A stretch of DNA of 64,000 bases, taken from positions 310,001 through 374,000 of the forward strand of contig JABAQM010000001.1 of assembly GCA_019187105.1 (NCBI GenBank), read 5' to 3'. This document shows positions 42,758 through 52,059 of the stretch, one piece after another. The stretch comes from Fimbriimonadaceae bacterium (GTDB lineage: Bacteria > Armatimonadota > Fimbriimonadia > Fimbriimonadales > Fimbriimonadaceae). Position 1 is the first letter of the stretch; every line of letters starts with the position of its first letter. The position numbers were made by a program, and so were the translations under genes. The notes below the pieces were generated by a model. The model saw only the letters and a program-made list of their open reading frames with translations. It did not search any database and was not told the DNA's origin.

Positions 42758-43404
42758 AAAAACGAGGAAGTACGATGGTCGAGGTGCTCGTCACGATCGC
42801 CATTACCGGGTTCGTGGTCGGTGCAACTGCCTCCCTCTTTGGCTTTTCCTCCGTACGGCTGTCCGACACCTACGGCAGTGCGATGCTTCAAGACCAGATC
42901 AACGACGTTGCCGATGACATAGAAGCGACGATCCGGAACGCGATTCTGTGCGAATCGGCCAACGGCGGGGCAACGCTGAAGTGCGTGATGCCACTGAACG
43001 GAGTCGATTCGGACGAAGACGGGTCCCTTGATACCTACTATCCGGACAAGGTGGATGCGCGTGGGAACGGACAGTATTCAGAGGGAAACATCGTCTGGTT
43101 CTACGCTACGGGTCCCGTCATGACATACACGCTATCCAAGAGCAATGTGTGGCGTGCCGAAAAGGCCGGTAGCACCAGTCCGGGCACCGCCGTGCGAGAC
43201 GATGCATTCGCCTATTATTACGGGGGTGCGCGGAAGAACCCGCTCGTTAACTATGTCACCTACTCGGTCGACGCGGTGTCGAAAACGGTGACCTTCACCG
43301 TGTATGCGTCCACCAAAATCGGCAAAGACGCTTCCGCTGGCGCCCTCAATGACGGCACCACCCGGATTATTCCCGTTACTCGAACGGTGCAATGGGGGAA
43401 CTAG
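42754..43404 (+). CDS. Type IV minor prepilin (PilW/GspJ-like)
   Basis: The 216-residue protein starts MKKRG|STMVEVLVTIAITGFVVG, a prepilin site with Glu+5. Its globular part (about 60-215) is Asp/Tyr-rich with IVWFYATGPVMTYTLSKSNV and ends RIIPVTRTVQWGN. Length and place after the PilV-like gene fit PilW/GspJ. The ATG overlaps the preceding stop (ATGA). Confidence 0.85.
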   Translation: MKKRGSTMVEVLVTIAITGFVVGATASLFGFSSVRLSDTYGSAMLQDQINDVADDIEATIRNAILCESANGGATLKCVMPLNGVDSDEDGSLDTYYPDKVDARGNGQYSEGNIVWFYATGPVMTYTLSKSNVWRAEKAGSTSPGTAVRDDAFAYYYGGARKNPLVNYVTYSVDAVSKTVTFTVYASTKIGKDASAGALNDGTTRIIPVTRTVQWGN

Positions 43405-43405
43405 T

Positions 43406-44494
43406 GTGATCAGGAGACAACGCGGCAGCGTGGCGGTCTTCGCCCTCATCATGATCACGTCTACAGCCGCACTGGCGATCACCCTTTTGGCGCTGACGTC
43501 GTCCGTTAGGACCAAGCAGACCAGGCTGGAGAACGACTCCACGATCAACGAAGCATACGACGGAGCGGCCGACTACATTCATGATCTTGCCATCCGCGGA
43601 CTCCTGCGACCTCCGGAAACGATAAAGATCGACATCGGCAAAGTGGCGGCAGAGATCGTGGTTACGGAAGCCACCTCAAAGGCAGTTGAGCTCGCACGTA
43701 AGAAAGTCACGCCCTCGATTCCGACACTGCATCTCGAGATGACCTTTACATACAAAGAGAAGACCTACCGCAGGCAGAAGGTCATCGGGCGGGGTCGGCT
43801 GACGACGATCTGGCAGTATGCGATTTACAGTCACTCGGGTATGACCACCGCCCGTACGGTCACGACGGGATCGACGGGGCTGGAAGGCGACGCCTGGTTT
43901 GGCGGAAGCATCACCTTCCTAAGCCTTGGCACCCGCTTCGGAGGGGATCTTACGTCGACTGGCATTATCTTTCCACCCACCCTGGCGGTAACCGGCAAGA
44001 AGTCCTCATCCGCTACGGGAATCGACTTTCCCACCGTTTCCCGAGAAAGCTATCTAGCCGCAGCCTCAACCAAGCTGGCGGACAACTCAGCCATCAAGGG
44101 TTACATCTTCGTTTCAAGCAGCGGCGACGGTTATCCTCTGCTCTTCGTGGACGGCGCCGCGACTCTGGAAGGCAATTTTAGCGGGACCGGAGTGGTTTAC
44201 GTGGACAAGGACCTCACCATCTCAGGCGACATCACGACCGGAGTCGGCGATCATCTGCTGATAATCTGTAATGGCAACGTCCGGTTCGATGACGACGCCC
44301 TCAACATCGACGCCTACATTTATTGCGCGAAGGAGCTGCGGGTAGATACGTCGGGAAAGGTTCGCACGTTTACCTCCGGAATCGCGACAAACACGATTCG
44401 AATCGACGACAGCGTTTCGGCAAGCTTCGATCCGTGGATACGGGATAACCCTCTCGAAGCTTACGGGATGAAGCTTCCAGGCGAGTGGCCGTAG
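43406..44494 (+). CDS. PilX/GspK-like pilus-tip-type protein
   Basis: The 362-residue product begins with GTG 43406, after GGGGGA, giving VIRRQRG|SVAVFALIMITSTAAL: a prepilin-like leader and hydrophobic helix in which position +5 is Phe instead of Glu, as in GspK/PilX types. The rest is a long beta-rich domain (about 120-340) with Gly/Thr-rich turns, including GLEGDAWFGGSITFL and GDHLLIICNGNVRFD, which looks like a repetitive beta fold. The frame to 43304 overlaps the upstream gene and is discarded. It closes the minor-pilin operon; the giant RHS gene ends convergently 45 bp later. Confidence 0.75.
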   Translation: MIRRQRGSVAVFALIMITSTAALAITLLALTSSVRTKQTRLENDSTINEAYDGAADYIHDLAIRGLLRPPETIKIDIGKVAAEIVVTEATSKAVELARKKVTPSIPTLHLEMTFTYKEKTYRRQKVIGRGRLTTIWQYAIYSHSGMTTARTVTTGSTGLEGDAWFGGSITFLSLGTRFGGDLTSTGIIFPPTLAVTGKKSSSATGIDFPTVSRESYLAAASTKLADNSAIKGYIFVSSSGDGYPLLFVDGAATLEGNFSGTGVVYVDKDLTISGDITTGVGDHLLIICNGNVRFDDDALNIDAYIYCAKELRVDTSGKVRTFTSGIATNTIRIDDSVSASFDPWIRDNPLEAYGMKLPGEWP

Positions 44495-44539
44495 TCGCCT
44501 GGATGTTTCGTCGTGCCGAAGTCCATCACCTCGATCACA

Positions 44540-47500
44540 TCACGGCGTCAGCGTCCAGCGCGCCAAATCGACCCGTAAAGTAGGAATTGACGGGGCAAGT
44601 CCGGTAGCGGTATCGAGCGTCCTCTCACAAATCACTCGAGCTCGAACGATTCCGTTCGAGCTCATGTACTTGACAGCATCGACCGTAGCCGTCCGCGTCT
44701 TGGTTGAATCTACACGGGTGGAGGGCGAGGCGCCGATTTCCTCCCACTTCTGGGCAACGAAATTATAAAATTCGAGTCTTTCCATCTTGGCCTGATCGGA
44801 CGACGACTCCCACGTAAAGCTCAACTCTGAAGCGGTCACAAAGCCCTCAAACACACCCTCCATTTGGACTGTGCACTTCTTGCTGCCATCGCCTATCGCC
44901 ACGTAACGCTTCTCGTCGGAAAAGTGGAGATCCGAAACGGCGCCGGATTGGCGAGAGCCTTGCGTAACCGTTACAAGGTAGGGAACGGCAACGTTGTTCC
45001 CGGTATAGGTCTCAGCGTCGGGAACGACCGGTGCGGCTTCAACCCGCCCCAGGTTGTCCTTGGCGACCGAGTAAAACCGGTAGGAGTTCCCCGCGGAGCC
45101 GTTATACATCGCGGTTGTCTCGGTCGTATCGGCCATCCACGGCGTATAGGGTCCGCCATTTATCGAAACGAAAACGGTGTAGGTTGCCACCCCTGACCCG
45201 TCGCCATCGTTGCCAATCCACTTAACGGGAAAACTATTCGGTCCGGTGGGTGGCAACCATGCAACATTGCTCGTCGGTGGGTTCAGGTCGAAGTAGGCCG
45301 ACCAAAACGGGTTGGTCGGGATGACCGGATTTGTGTCAAAGATAATGTCTGCTTTGTTTTCAAGGTATGCCCCTTCCGAAGCGGCCCTTGGGCGAACCTT
45401 GAAGACCAACTTGCCTTCGCCGCGTGCGTCGCCATAGCTATTGAAGGTACTGCCCACCCAGTAGCCGTTGGCCGGCAGGATGCCCTCGAACTCGCCAAGG
45501 GGCGGCTCGTTGGTTAGCGGATCGATCGCCTGGAGCGTCCAGACGATTTTCCCGGTCGCCGGGTCGTACGATACGGACACGTCGACCACGAGATGCGAAT
45601 TGTCAGGATTCTCCTGGGGCGGGAATTCCTGGCCCGGGTTTACGGGCGGGGCCAGGGGCACGCGAATCGAGCCCCATTGGTACCCGCCGAGTTCGGTGAC
45701 GGTCTGGTTGCCGAAAGTGATGGATCCGAGCTCCATACTCGTCCAGTCCAAGCCCGGCACCAGATAGTCGACCACCTGCACCTTCTGGGCGTGGGCGATC
45801 CGGTTCCCGGCTTCATTGACCGGCTTGTTCTCGAAGAGGATCGTGAATTCGATCGGGTCGAGGGCGCCGAGATACCGCTTGCCGCCGACGGTGACGCCCT
45901 CCGGTCCGCGCTTCTCGTTTGGATCGCTTGATCGGGCTATTTCCAGGAGCAGGCGACCTAATTCGTCGAATTCAAAGTGCTTTCGCATCTCGCCCATCAT
46001 CTGTTCTAATAGAAACTCTATGACTGCCCTCTGCGACGCGATTCCTCGCCGCATTTCTGCCGAAGTTCGACTTGCCCAGTCATACCAAAGTCGACGCGCC
46101 GCAGGGTCGCCGATCTTACCTATCTCCCGATTCACTTTGGCCTGCACCTCTTTCATTCCCTTCAATGCTGGACCCATAGCTCGATTCGCTAGGCCTGATG
46201 CCAAGGATCCCACAGCCCTTCCAACGGTAAAGTCGACCAAGAAGTTTGTGCTCGCGGTCCTAAGGGCTCCCAGCCCTGACTGCAACCCAAATGCTCGTCC
46301 GACCTGATAAGCCTCATGAACATCGTATATGAACCAAGCAATAGTTGCGGCTTCCTCGAGGGCTTTATACACTCCTATGAGAGGCGCTGCAATCACGGCG
46401 ATATCGCCTTCTGGATCCACGAAGGCAATTGGTGAATTACCAACATACGAATACAGGTTGCTTGATTCGCCTGCAAGACCCAATCTGTCAGAGCTCAAGA
46501 ATCGTCCGAGTTGCGCGTCAATGGACCTAGTTCGCGTATCGAGCAGTCCAGATGGGCTCGTCAAGAGGCCTGTTCTGCCGACATATCGAAACCGGTTAAC
46601 GGCCAACTCTGACGTGTAAAGATCGGCTCCAAAAGCCCTGTAGTCATTCGAATTCACGACAGAACCGGAGTGGTTTGTTAGCTGACGAGTGTTTCCTGTT
46701 ATATCGAAAGCGTAAAAAGCTACACTGCCCAGCCTCTGCTGCGCAACCAAACCTAGACCTTGCAGGTAGCGAGCTTCGATCCCTTCGCTGCCGACTTCGG
46801 CTGCCAACCAACAACCATCGTTAACATATCGAGTTTCAGTGCCTCCTTGGACGGTAGATGAACGCTTGCCGAAAGCGTCGTACTTAAAATGCCAAGTCTC
46901 GTTAGCTCTTGACACCGCTACCAGCCTGCTCAAGCCATCATAGCTGTACTCTTCCATCAGATTCCCAGCAGAGTACTTCTTGATCAGATTGCCGTCATCG
47001 TCATATTCATAGGTATCCGAGCCCACTTGCGTATACTGATTCAAGTGATTGACCGAATATGGGATAACAGTTCCCGTGTCATTCACCTGCAGCCGATTCC
47101 CTTCGGCGTCGTATTCAAACAGCTCGTACTGACCGTTAGGATAGTGGGCGCTAGTGAGCTGCCCGGAGCTGTCGTAGCCGTAACTGTAAGTCCCTCGGGT
47201 CCCCGTCACTCTCGTTGGGTTACCATCCGCGTCGTATTGGTATGCGAAGTTATCCTGGAGCACATTGCCGGGCCCGTAGTGCCTTATCTCTTGCACTCGA
47301 CTCGCGTCGTCGTACGTGTATTCGGTGCGGGTATCGTTCGCCTTGTATTCTTTCGAGAGGCGACCCACCATGTCGTACTCGTAACGAATGATCAGCGCGT
47401 TGGTCTCGTCTCTAAGAGACTCAAGGCGACCCAGGGAGTCGAAGAAGTACTTAATCTTGTAACCGAAATTGTCTCGTCTTTCCTTGCGCTTGCCGTCGGG

Positions 47501-50500
47501 GTAGTAGTCGTACTCGAACCAGTGGCCCCCCGGGTATTCGATGCGCCGCAGGTCGTCCGTCGAGGGGTCATAAGTCATCGAGATGAGGCCGGTGAGCGAG
47601 TCGTTGGCTGACGTCATGTTCCCGCGGGCATCGTAGCCATAGCTATACGTTCTGCCGTCGGACTGGGCGATGCCGGTCAGTTGGCCCCTCTCGTTGTACG
47701 CGTAGGCGGCGGTAGGCACAATGTTATTCCGCTCTCGCCGGTTCCACCACGCCGCCACGTTCCCTTCCCCATCGTATTGGAAGCGTTCAAAGGTTCCGTC
47801 CGCATAGGTGATTTTTGTGGCATTGCCGCGCACGTCGAATTCGAAGTCCATGAGCTTGCCACGGCGATCGCGCAGCCAATCGAGACGATTCAATCCGGCC
47901 GTGAATCCCAGCTTGAGCATGCCGCCGAGCGGATCGCTGGACTGGAGCTGATTGCCCTTCGTGTCGAATCCTCCCGACCAGGTGAAGCCGCGAGGGCTCA
48001 TCTGCCGTTCAGGGTTGAGATCGGCGTCGTATTGGGCTGACGAGCTGTTGCCCAGCGGGTCGGTCGCGATGAGCGGCAGCCCCTTTGGGCTGGTCTGGAT
48101 GGTGCTCTTCCTGCCGCCAGCGTCCAGAATTTCGATAGTTCCTTGGCCAGGGTATTGGAAGCGCACCGACGCAGCGAGATCATTCTCGCTCTCAAGCGGT
48201 GAAATCCGCGCAATACGTCCAGCCCCGTCGTAATAGAACTTCCTGAGGGTCCCATCGGGGAAGACGGTCTTCTTAAGGGCAAGGCTGGTAAGGCTCCCGT
48301 CTTCAAGGTAGTAGTCGTACTCGAAGTGGCGCGGGCCGGGGAGCCATGCGTTCAGCAGGACCTTGCCGTTTATATCGTAGCCATAGGTCGTGGTGCGCCC
48401 GGAAGAGTCGCTTACTGCAGTGATCAAATCCCCGGAATAGACGATCGTCAGGCTCTTGCCGCTTGGCGAATGGGACACAGATTGGAGCTTGTTGCCGAGA
48501 TAGCTCAGGGTCAGGCTATTGGCATTGGTATCGGCAAGGCTCATGAGCTTGCCATCGGACCCGAAAATCATGGTGGTGCCATCGGTCTCCACCAATCGGT
48601 AATCGCCGTTAACCAGTTCCATCACCCCGTGGTCACCCTGGCCGCCTTTCCACTTTTCGCCGATCAGCGAGAACTTTCGCTCACGGCCGCCTGGCCCCTC
48701 GATCGTCAAGCTGTCTGCATTCTGGAGAAGCCGATATTCGAAGTTGTGCCACCAGCCCTTGCCAAAGGGTCCCGCCATGCGGGATCCGGCAAGGCCAGTG
48801 GGCATAAACCGAACAAGCTCCAGCCCAGGGCCAGAAACGATCTCCCGCGCGTCGACCATGGAGTCAAGAGCCGACATCGGTGCGATATCGCCGGTCGCCT
48901 GAGCCATCGCATTCTCCATCAGGGACGAAACGGAGTAGGTACGTTCGCCGGCATTAGCGAGGTAGGTCGCGGTCGCGCGCAGGCCAGCAAGGTGGGATTG
49001 GGCAGTATTCCCATAGAGCGAAATGAAGTTGAGCCACACCCGTTCCCAGTAGCTCACCGGAACATATCCGGGAATGTAAACCTGAGCAAAGACACTTTCC
49101 CAGTTGTTGGCATAGGCTTGGGATTGGATGTCCGTGACCTCGCTGACGGTAATGGTGCCTCCTCCATCGGATGGGCTGCGGTACGTGATCGGAATGCGGT
49201 AGTGTGCGCCCGGCGCCAAGCGGCCTGCATCAGGGGCCTCACCAACAGCGAGGATTTGCAGCGCCCGACTCTTCTCTCGCGTCGGCAGACGAAGGTCCCA
49301 AGGCGCTTCTACGACCAGCAGCGGCGCATCCAGCCAGCCCGATCCATTGTTCTCGTACTCGAGATACACCGTGTAGTCACGGTCTGGGCGCACACGTGTG
49401 AAGCCGGTCAGTCTGGCCTCGAAGGCTCCGGAGCCAACACCGTTGATGACTTCAAATCCCTGGGAAAGCCGCGCTTCCGCTCCTCCGACCTTCTTTACGA
49501 TGACGTCGTACTTGCCGGCCGTGGCACCGCGAAGGTCAAACCTGGCATTGAGTTGGAGTTCGTCAACATACTGCGTCGGTTCGATCGGCTCGATGTCATC
49601 CTGACCGCTTCGTCGCAGAATTACCTGGTCGCCAGGCTCGAATCCACCGCCAAAAGCGCGGACATGCACTGGCATGAGTCGAGCTGCGGACTGTGGTTTC
49701 ACGCCGTGAACCGAGAAATTGAGGAAATCGAAGGGGTTTTTGGCGGTGACATGAGTGCCGTCCAGACGCCCAAAGATCATGCTTCGCTCATCACCGGAAA
49801 AGGCGAGCGCTTCTACCCCTGACCCCGTTTCTCCATCGATCGTCCCAATCCTCGACCCGTCTGACACCTTAAAGAAGCCAATGCTTCTGTCCGTGGAGTT
49901 TTCGGGTCTTCCTGGTTCGAGCGTCGACGCGGTTACGATAACCTTGTCGGCTGCGATGAGCTTGACGGTGCTTATCCGGCTATAGAATGGATGCGCCTGG
50001 AATGCGCCAATCAACCCGAGATTGTCGGTTCTCCAAATAGTCACCAAACCAACATCGTGGCCACAGACAAAGAATTCCCCGGTGGACGAGAATTCCATGG
50101 TCACGATCCCGCTGGTTTGACCACCCGAAAAAGACCTGATCAACTCACCGGTTTGTGCGTTGTGCAGGTAGATGGCGTTGCTGGCTATCGCAAGCATGGT
50201 GCCATCTCGCGAGAAGGCACACGCTCTAACCTGACCTGACTGCTGGTCAATGCGATACGACTGCTGGAAGTCTGAAAGCCGCCAGACTTGCGCCCGTGCG
50301 CTAATTGCGGCGGCGAGAAGGCTGCTATCCGGTGAAAAGGCAACCTTGTAGATCGACGACTCGCCAATGGCAAACGTATGGACCAGTTCTCCTGTGGGTC
50401 GCCATACCTTAATGTTCCCTTCGACGCCCCCTGTGGCGATGTATTGGCCGTTTGGGGAAATCGCCATGCTCTGAATTTCCGCTGCACCAGGATTGAATGG

Positions 50501-51661
50501 ATTTGTATGAGCATCCCAGGATCGGATGAGGGATCCCGTCGCAAGATCCGTAATCTCGACCGTCGAAGCGCGGAAACTTCCGTCTGCATGTCGACCAAAA
50601 TCAGTGGAAACCACGCTCGACTCCTGCAATACCGCCACGTTCCGCACCGGCCACTCGTTCGTCACAAGTTGCTGGACGAAAATGCCTGCCGCATCGGCTA
50701 TGACCACCGAGGCGGCGGCGGCGATGGCGAAGTGATTTCCTTCCGGCGAGTAATCAACCCCGTAGCTTGATCGTTCCGCGAGGGGGAAGTTGCCAATGAC
50801 GGAAGCGTCGGCGACACGAAAGACCTTTACACCCTTGCCCACGACGGCAGCCAATGCGTTGCCATCGGGGGAGAAGTCGACATCATAGGCAGCGGCACCG
50901 AAAACTTCGTTCAGAAGGGATCCTTGCGGACTGAAAATCTTAATATCGCCGGCATAGTTGGTTACGGCGAAGCGCTCTCCAGAAGGGGAGTAGTCGATGT
51001 AGTGTGCTGATCCAGGTATCTGTCGAACCAGCGACCAGTCTGAGGTTCTCCATACTTTAATGCTTCGATCATCCCTAAGTGGTCCTGCCAGGAGCTCGGA
51101 TCCGTCAGCTGAGAAAGCTAAAGCGGAGTATTCGTCTGTCAGGTCAAGTGTGGCCGCCGCATCGAAGGTATCGGTCCGATACACATACACACGGTGGGGT
51201 GAACCGTATGAAGTTGCCGCCAAAAAACGTCCGTCGGGTGAAAAGCGCGCGCGGGCGAATCCATTTGTCGTGGTCCAAGTGTGAACGGGTTTGCCTCCGT
51301 CAACGGTCCAGAGACGCATCAACTTCTCGAGGCCTTGGTTCGAACACGTCACTACATAGCGGCTATCTGGTGAAAACGTTGCACAGCTAACGATGCCGGT
51401 GTGCCCACCAAGCGTATGCAACAGCTGGCCGTCGGTGCGCCGCCAGATCTTTGCGGTTCGATCGCCTGCCGCCCCACTGGTGACCATGAAGCGACCGTCG
51501 AGCGAGTATTCGACATCGAGCACGTTGGCCACGTGGCTGCCCCGCTGCCATAACATCTCTGGCGAGCGCTGTGCGTAACCCGTCGCGCTGGATACCAAGA
51601 CCAGACAAAGAATCAACGTCCAAGCAACCGCCTGGCTCAGTGAATACCGCCAAACCCTCAT
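44540..51661 (-). CDS. Giant secreted WD40-RHS/YD-repeat protein
   Basis: The 2373-residue product has a signal sequence (about 1-31, ending SSATGYAQ). Residues about 35-660 are WD40/beta-propeller repeats (many FSPDG and KVWR motifs such as SPNGQYIATGGVEGNIKVWR). Then come IPT-like beta domains (about 670-880) and an RHS/YD shell (about 990-1700, YDADGNPT-type repeats). The RHS core-associated motif NLYSYVGNSPIAFVDPEG ends near 1752. A 620-residue region follows: a hydrophobic helical part, then SSDPNEKRGPEG with beta/FN3-like domains. RHS shells usually enclose a C-terminal toxin of 100-150 residues; this tail is much longer and has no recognised toxin motif or immunity gene after it. Role: surface adhesin or encapsulated effector; undecided. 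Confidence 0.88.
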   Translation of the reverse strand: MRVWRYSLSQAVAWTLILCLVLVSSATGYAQRSPEMLWQRGSHVANVLDVEYSLDGRFMVTSGAAGDRTAKIWRRTDGQLLHTLGGHTGIVSCATFSPDSRYVVTCSNQGLEKLMRLWTVDGGKPVHTWTTTNGFARARFSPDGRFLAATSYGSPHRVYVYRTDTFDAAATLDLTDEYSALAFSADGSELLAGPLRDDRSIKVWRTSDWSLVRQIPGSAHYIDYSPSGERFAVTNYAGDIKIFSPQGSLLNEVFGAAAYDVDFSPDGNALAAVVGKGVKVFRVADASVIGNFPLAERSSYGVDYSPEGNHFAIAAAASVVIADAAGIFVQQLVTNEWPVRNVAVLQESSVVSTDFGRHADGSFRASTVEITDLATGSLIRSWDAHTNPFNPGAAEIQSMAISPNGQYIATGGVEGNIKVWRPTGELVHTFAIGESSIYKVAFSPDSSLLAAAISARAQVWRLSDFQQSYRIDQQSGQVRACAFSRDGTMLAIASNAIYLHNAQTGELIRSFSGGQTSGIVTMEFSSTGEFFVCGHDVGLVTIWRTDNLGLIGAFQAHPFYSRISTVKLIAADKVIVTASTLEPGRPENSTDRSIGFFKVSDGSRIGTIDGETGSGVEALAFSGDERSMIFGRLDGTHVTAKNPFDFLNFSVHGVKPQSAARLMPVHVRAFGGGFEPGDQVILRRSGQDDIEPIEPTQYVDELQLNARFDLRGATAGKYDVIVKKVGGAEARLSQGFEVINGVGSGAFEARLTGFTRVRPDRDYTVYLEYENNGSGWLDAPLLVVEAPWDLRLPTREKSRALQILAVGEAPDAGRLAPGAHYRIPITYRSPSDGGGTITVSEVTDIQSQAYANNWESVFAQVYIPGYVPVSYWERVWLNFISLYGNTAQSHLAGLRATATYLANAGERTYSVSSLMENAMAQATGDIAPMSALDSMVDAREIVSGPGLELVRFMPTGLAGSRMAGPFGKGWWHNFEYRLLQNADSLTIEGPGGRERKFSLIGEKWKGGQGDHGVMELVNGDYRLVETDGTTMIFGSDGKLMSLADTNANSLTLSYLGNKLQSVSHSPSGKSLTIVYSGDLITAVSDSSGRTTTYGYDINGKVLLNAWLPGPRHFEYDYYLEDGSLTSLALKKTVFPDGTLRKFYYDGAGRIARISPLESENDLAASVRFQYPGQGTIEILDAGGRKSTIQTSPKGLPLIATDPLGNSSSAQYDADLNPERQMSPRGFTWSGGFDTKGNQLQSSDPLGGMLKLGFTAGLNRLDWLRDRRGKLMDFEFDVRGNATKITYADGTFERFQYDGEGNVAAWWNRRERNNIVPTAAYAYNERGQLTGIAQSDGRTYSYGYDARGNMTSANDSLTGLISMTYDPSTDDLRRIEYPGGHWFEYDYYPDGKRKERRDNFGYKIKYFFDSLGRLESLRDETNALIIRYEYDMVGRLSKEYKANDTRTEYTYDDASRVQEIRHYGPGNVLQDNFAYQYDADGNPTRVTGTRGTYSYGYDSSGQLTSAHYPNGQYELFEYDAEGNRLQVNDTGTVIPYSVNHLNQYTQVGSDTYEYDDDGNLIKKYSAGNLMEEYSYDGLSRLVAVSRANETWHFKYDAFGKRSSTVQGGTETRYVNDGCWLAAEVGSEGIEARYLQGLGLVAQQRLGSVAFYAFDITGNTRQLTNHSGSVVNSNDYRAFGADLYTSELAVNRFRYVGRTGLLTSPSGLLDTRTRSIDAQLGRFLSSDRLGLAGESSNLYSYVGNSPIAFVDPEGDIAVIAAPLIGVYKALEEAATIAWFIYDVHEAYQVGRAFGLQSGLGALRTASTNFLVDFTVGRAVGSLASGLANRAMGPALKGMKEVQAKVNREIGKIGDPAARRLWYDWASRTSAEMRRGIASQRAVIEFLLEQMMGEMRKHFEFDELGRLLLEIARSSDPNEKRGPEGVTVGGKRYLGALDPIEFTILFENKPVNEAGNRIAHAQKVQVVDYLVPGLDWTSMELGSITFGNQTVTELGGYQWGSIRVPLAPPVNPGQEFPPQENPDNSHLVVDVSVSYDPATGKIVWTLQAIDPLTNEPPLGEFEGILPANGYWVGSTFNSYGDARGEGKLVFKVRPRAASEGAYLENKADIIFDTNPVIPTNPFWSAYFDLNPPTSNVAWLPPTGPNSFPVKWIGNDGDGSGVATYTVFVSINGGPYTPWMADTTETTAMYNGSAGNSYRFYSVAKDNLGRVEAAPVVPDAETYTGNNVAVPYLVTVTQGSRQSGAVSDLHFSDEKRYVAIGDGSKKCTVQMEGVFEGFVTASELSFTWESSSDQAKMERLEFYNFVAQKWEEIGASPSTRVDSTKTRTATVDAVKYMSSNGIVRARVICERTLDTATGLAPSIPTLRVDLARWTLTP

Positions 51662-51865
51662 ATCTCCGTTCCCCTAGGAGCAAGCTCCAATTAGGAGGAA
51701 TTATAGACTAAAGCCCTCCAAAAGCCAAGAAATTTTGTCAATGGATACTAGGTCAGCGCTCCCACTAGAAAAGAGAGGCTGCCTGCCGATGCGAAGTATC
51801 GGAACAAACTCTGACTTGCAGTGCGAAGACCCAAGTCAAAAAGGACGGGAGGGGGAAAGGGAGGA
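51662..51865. other. Non-coding gap upstream of the RHS gene
   Basis: No gene is seen here. This stretch should contain the promoter of the minus-strand RHS gene and a short A+T-richer spacer, and it ends at the tRNA fragment that marks the island border. An ORF through it is a by-product of the tRNA sequence. Confidence 0.5.
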
Positions 51866-51911
<46 letters not shown>

Positions 51912-52016
51912 TATCGCTAACTATGTTTTTGAACCTGCGTGGACGTCCGCGTATGGTTTTACTTTGAACCTAAATGTCGTTCCTGGTGCGCAGGTGTGCG
52001 GTACAATTCTTCCCAC

Positions 52017-52049
52017 AACTCTTCCCAATTCTTCCCAGTGGGAAGAGTT
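52017..52049. promoter_or_regulatory. Inverted repeat and CTTCCCA iterons in the integrase leader
   Basis: AACTCTTCCCA (52017-52027) and TGGGAAGAGTT (52039-52049) are a perfect 11-bp inverted repeat, and the loop and upstream bases contain two more CTTCCCA copies (starting 52009 and 52031). The structure ends 10 bp before the integrase ATG and contains GGGAAGAG, which could act as its ribosome site. It may be an operator, an integrase arm site or an mRNA hairpin limiting integrase translation. Confidence 0.55.
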
Positions 52050-52059
52050 TTTGAGCATC

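Noticed and set aside
48326-49822. Plus-strand ORF of 498 codons opposite the RHS gene
   Set aside because: It has no domain, and the minus-strand RHS frame is intact with clear repeats throughout.
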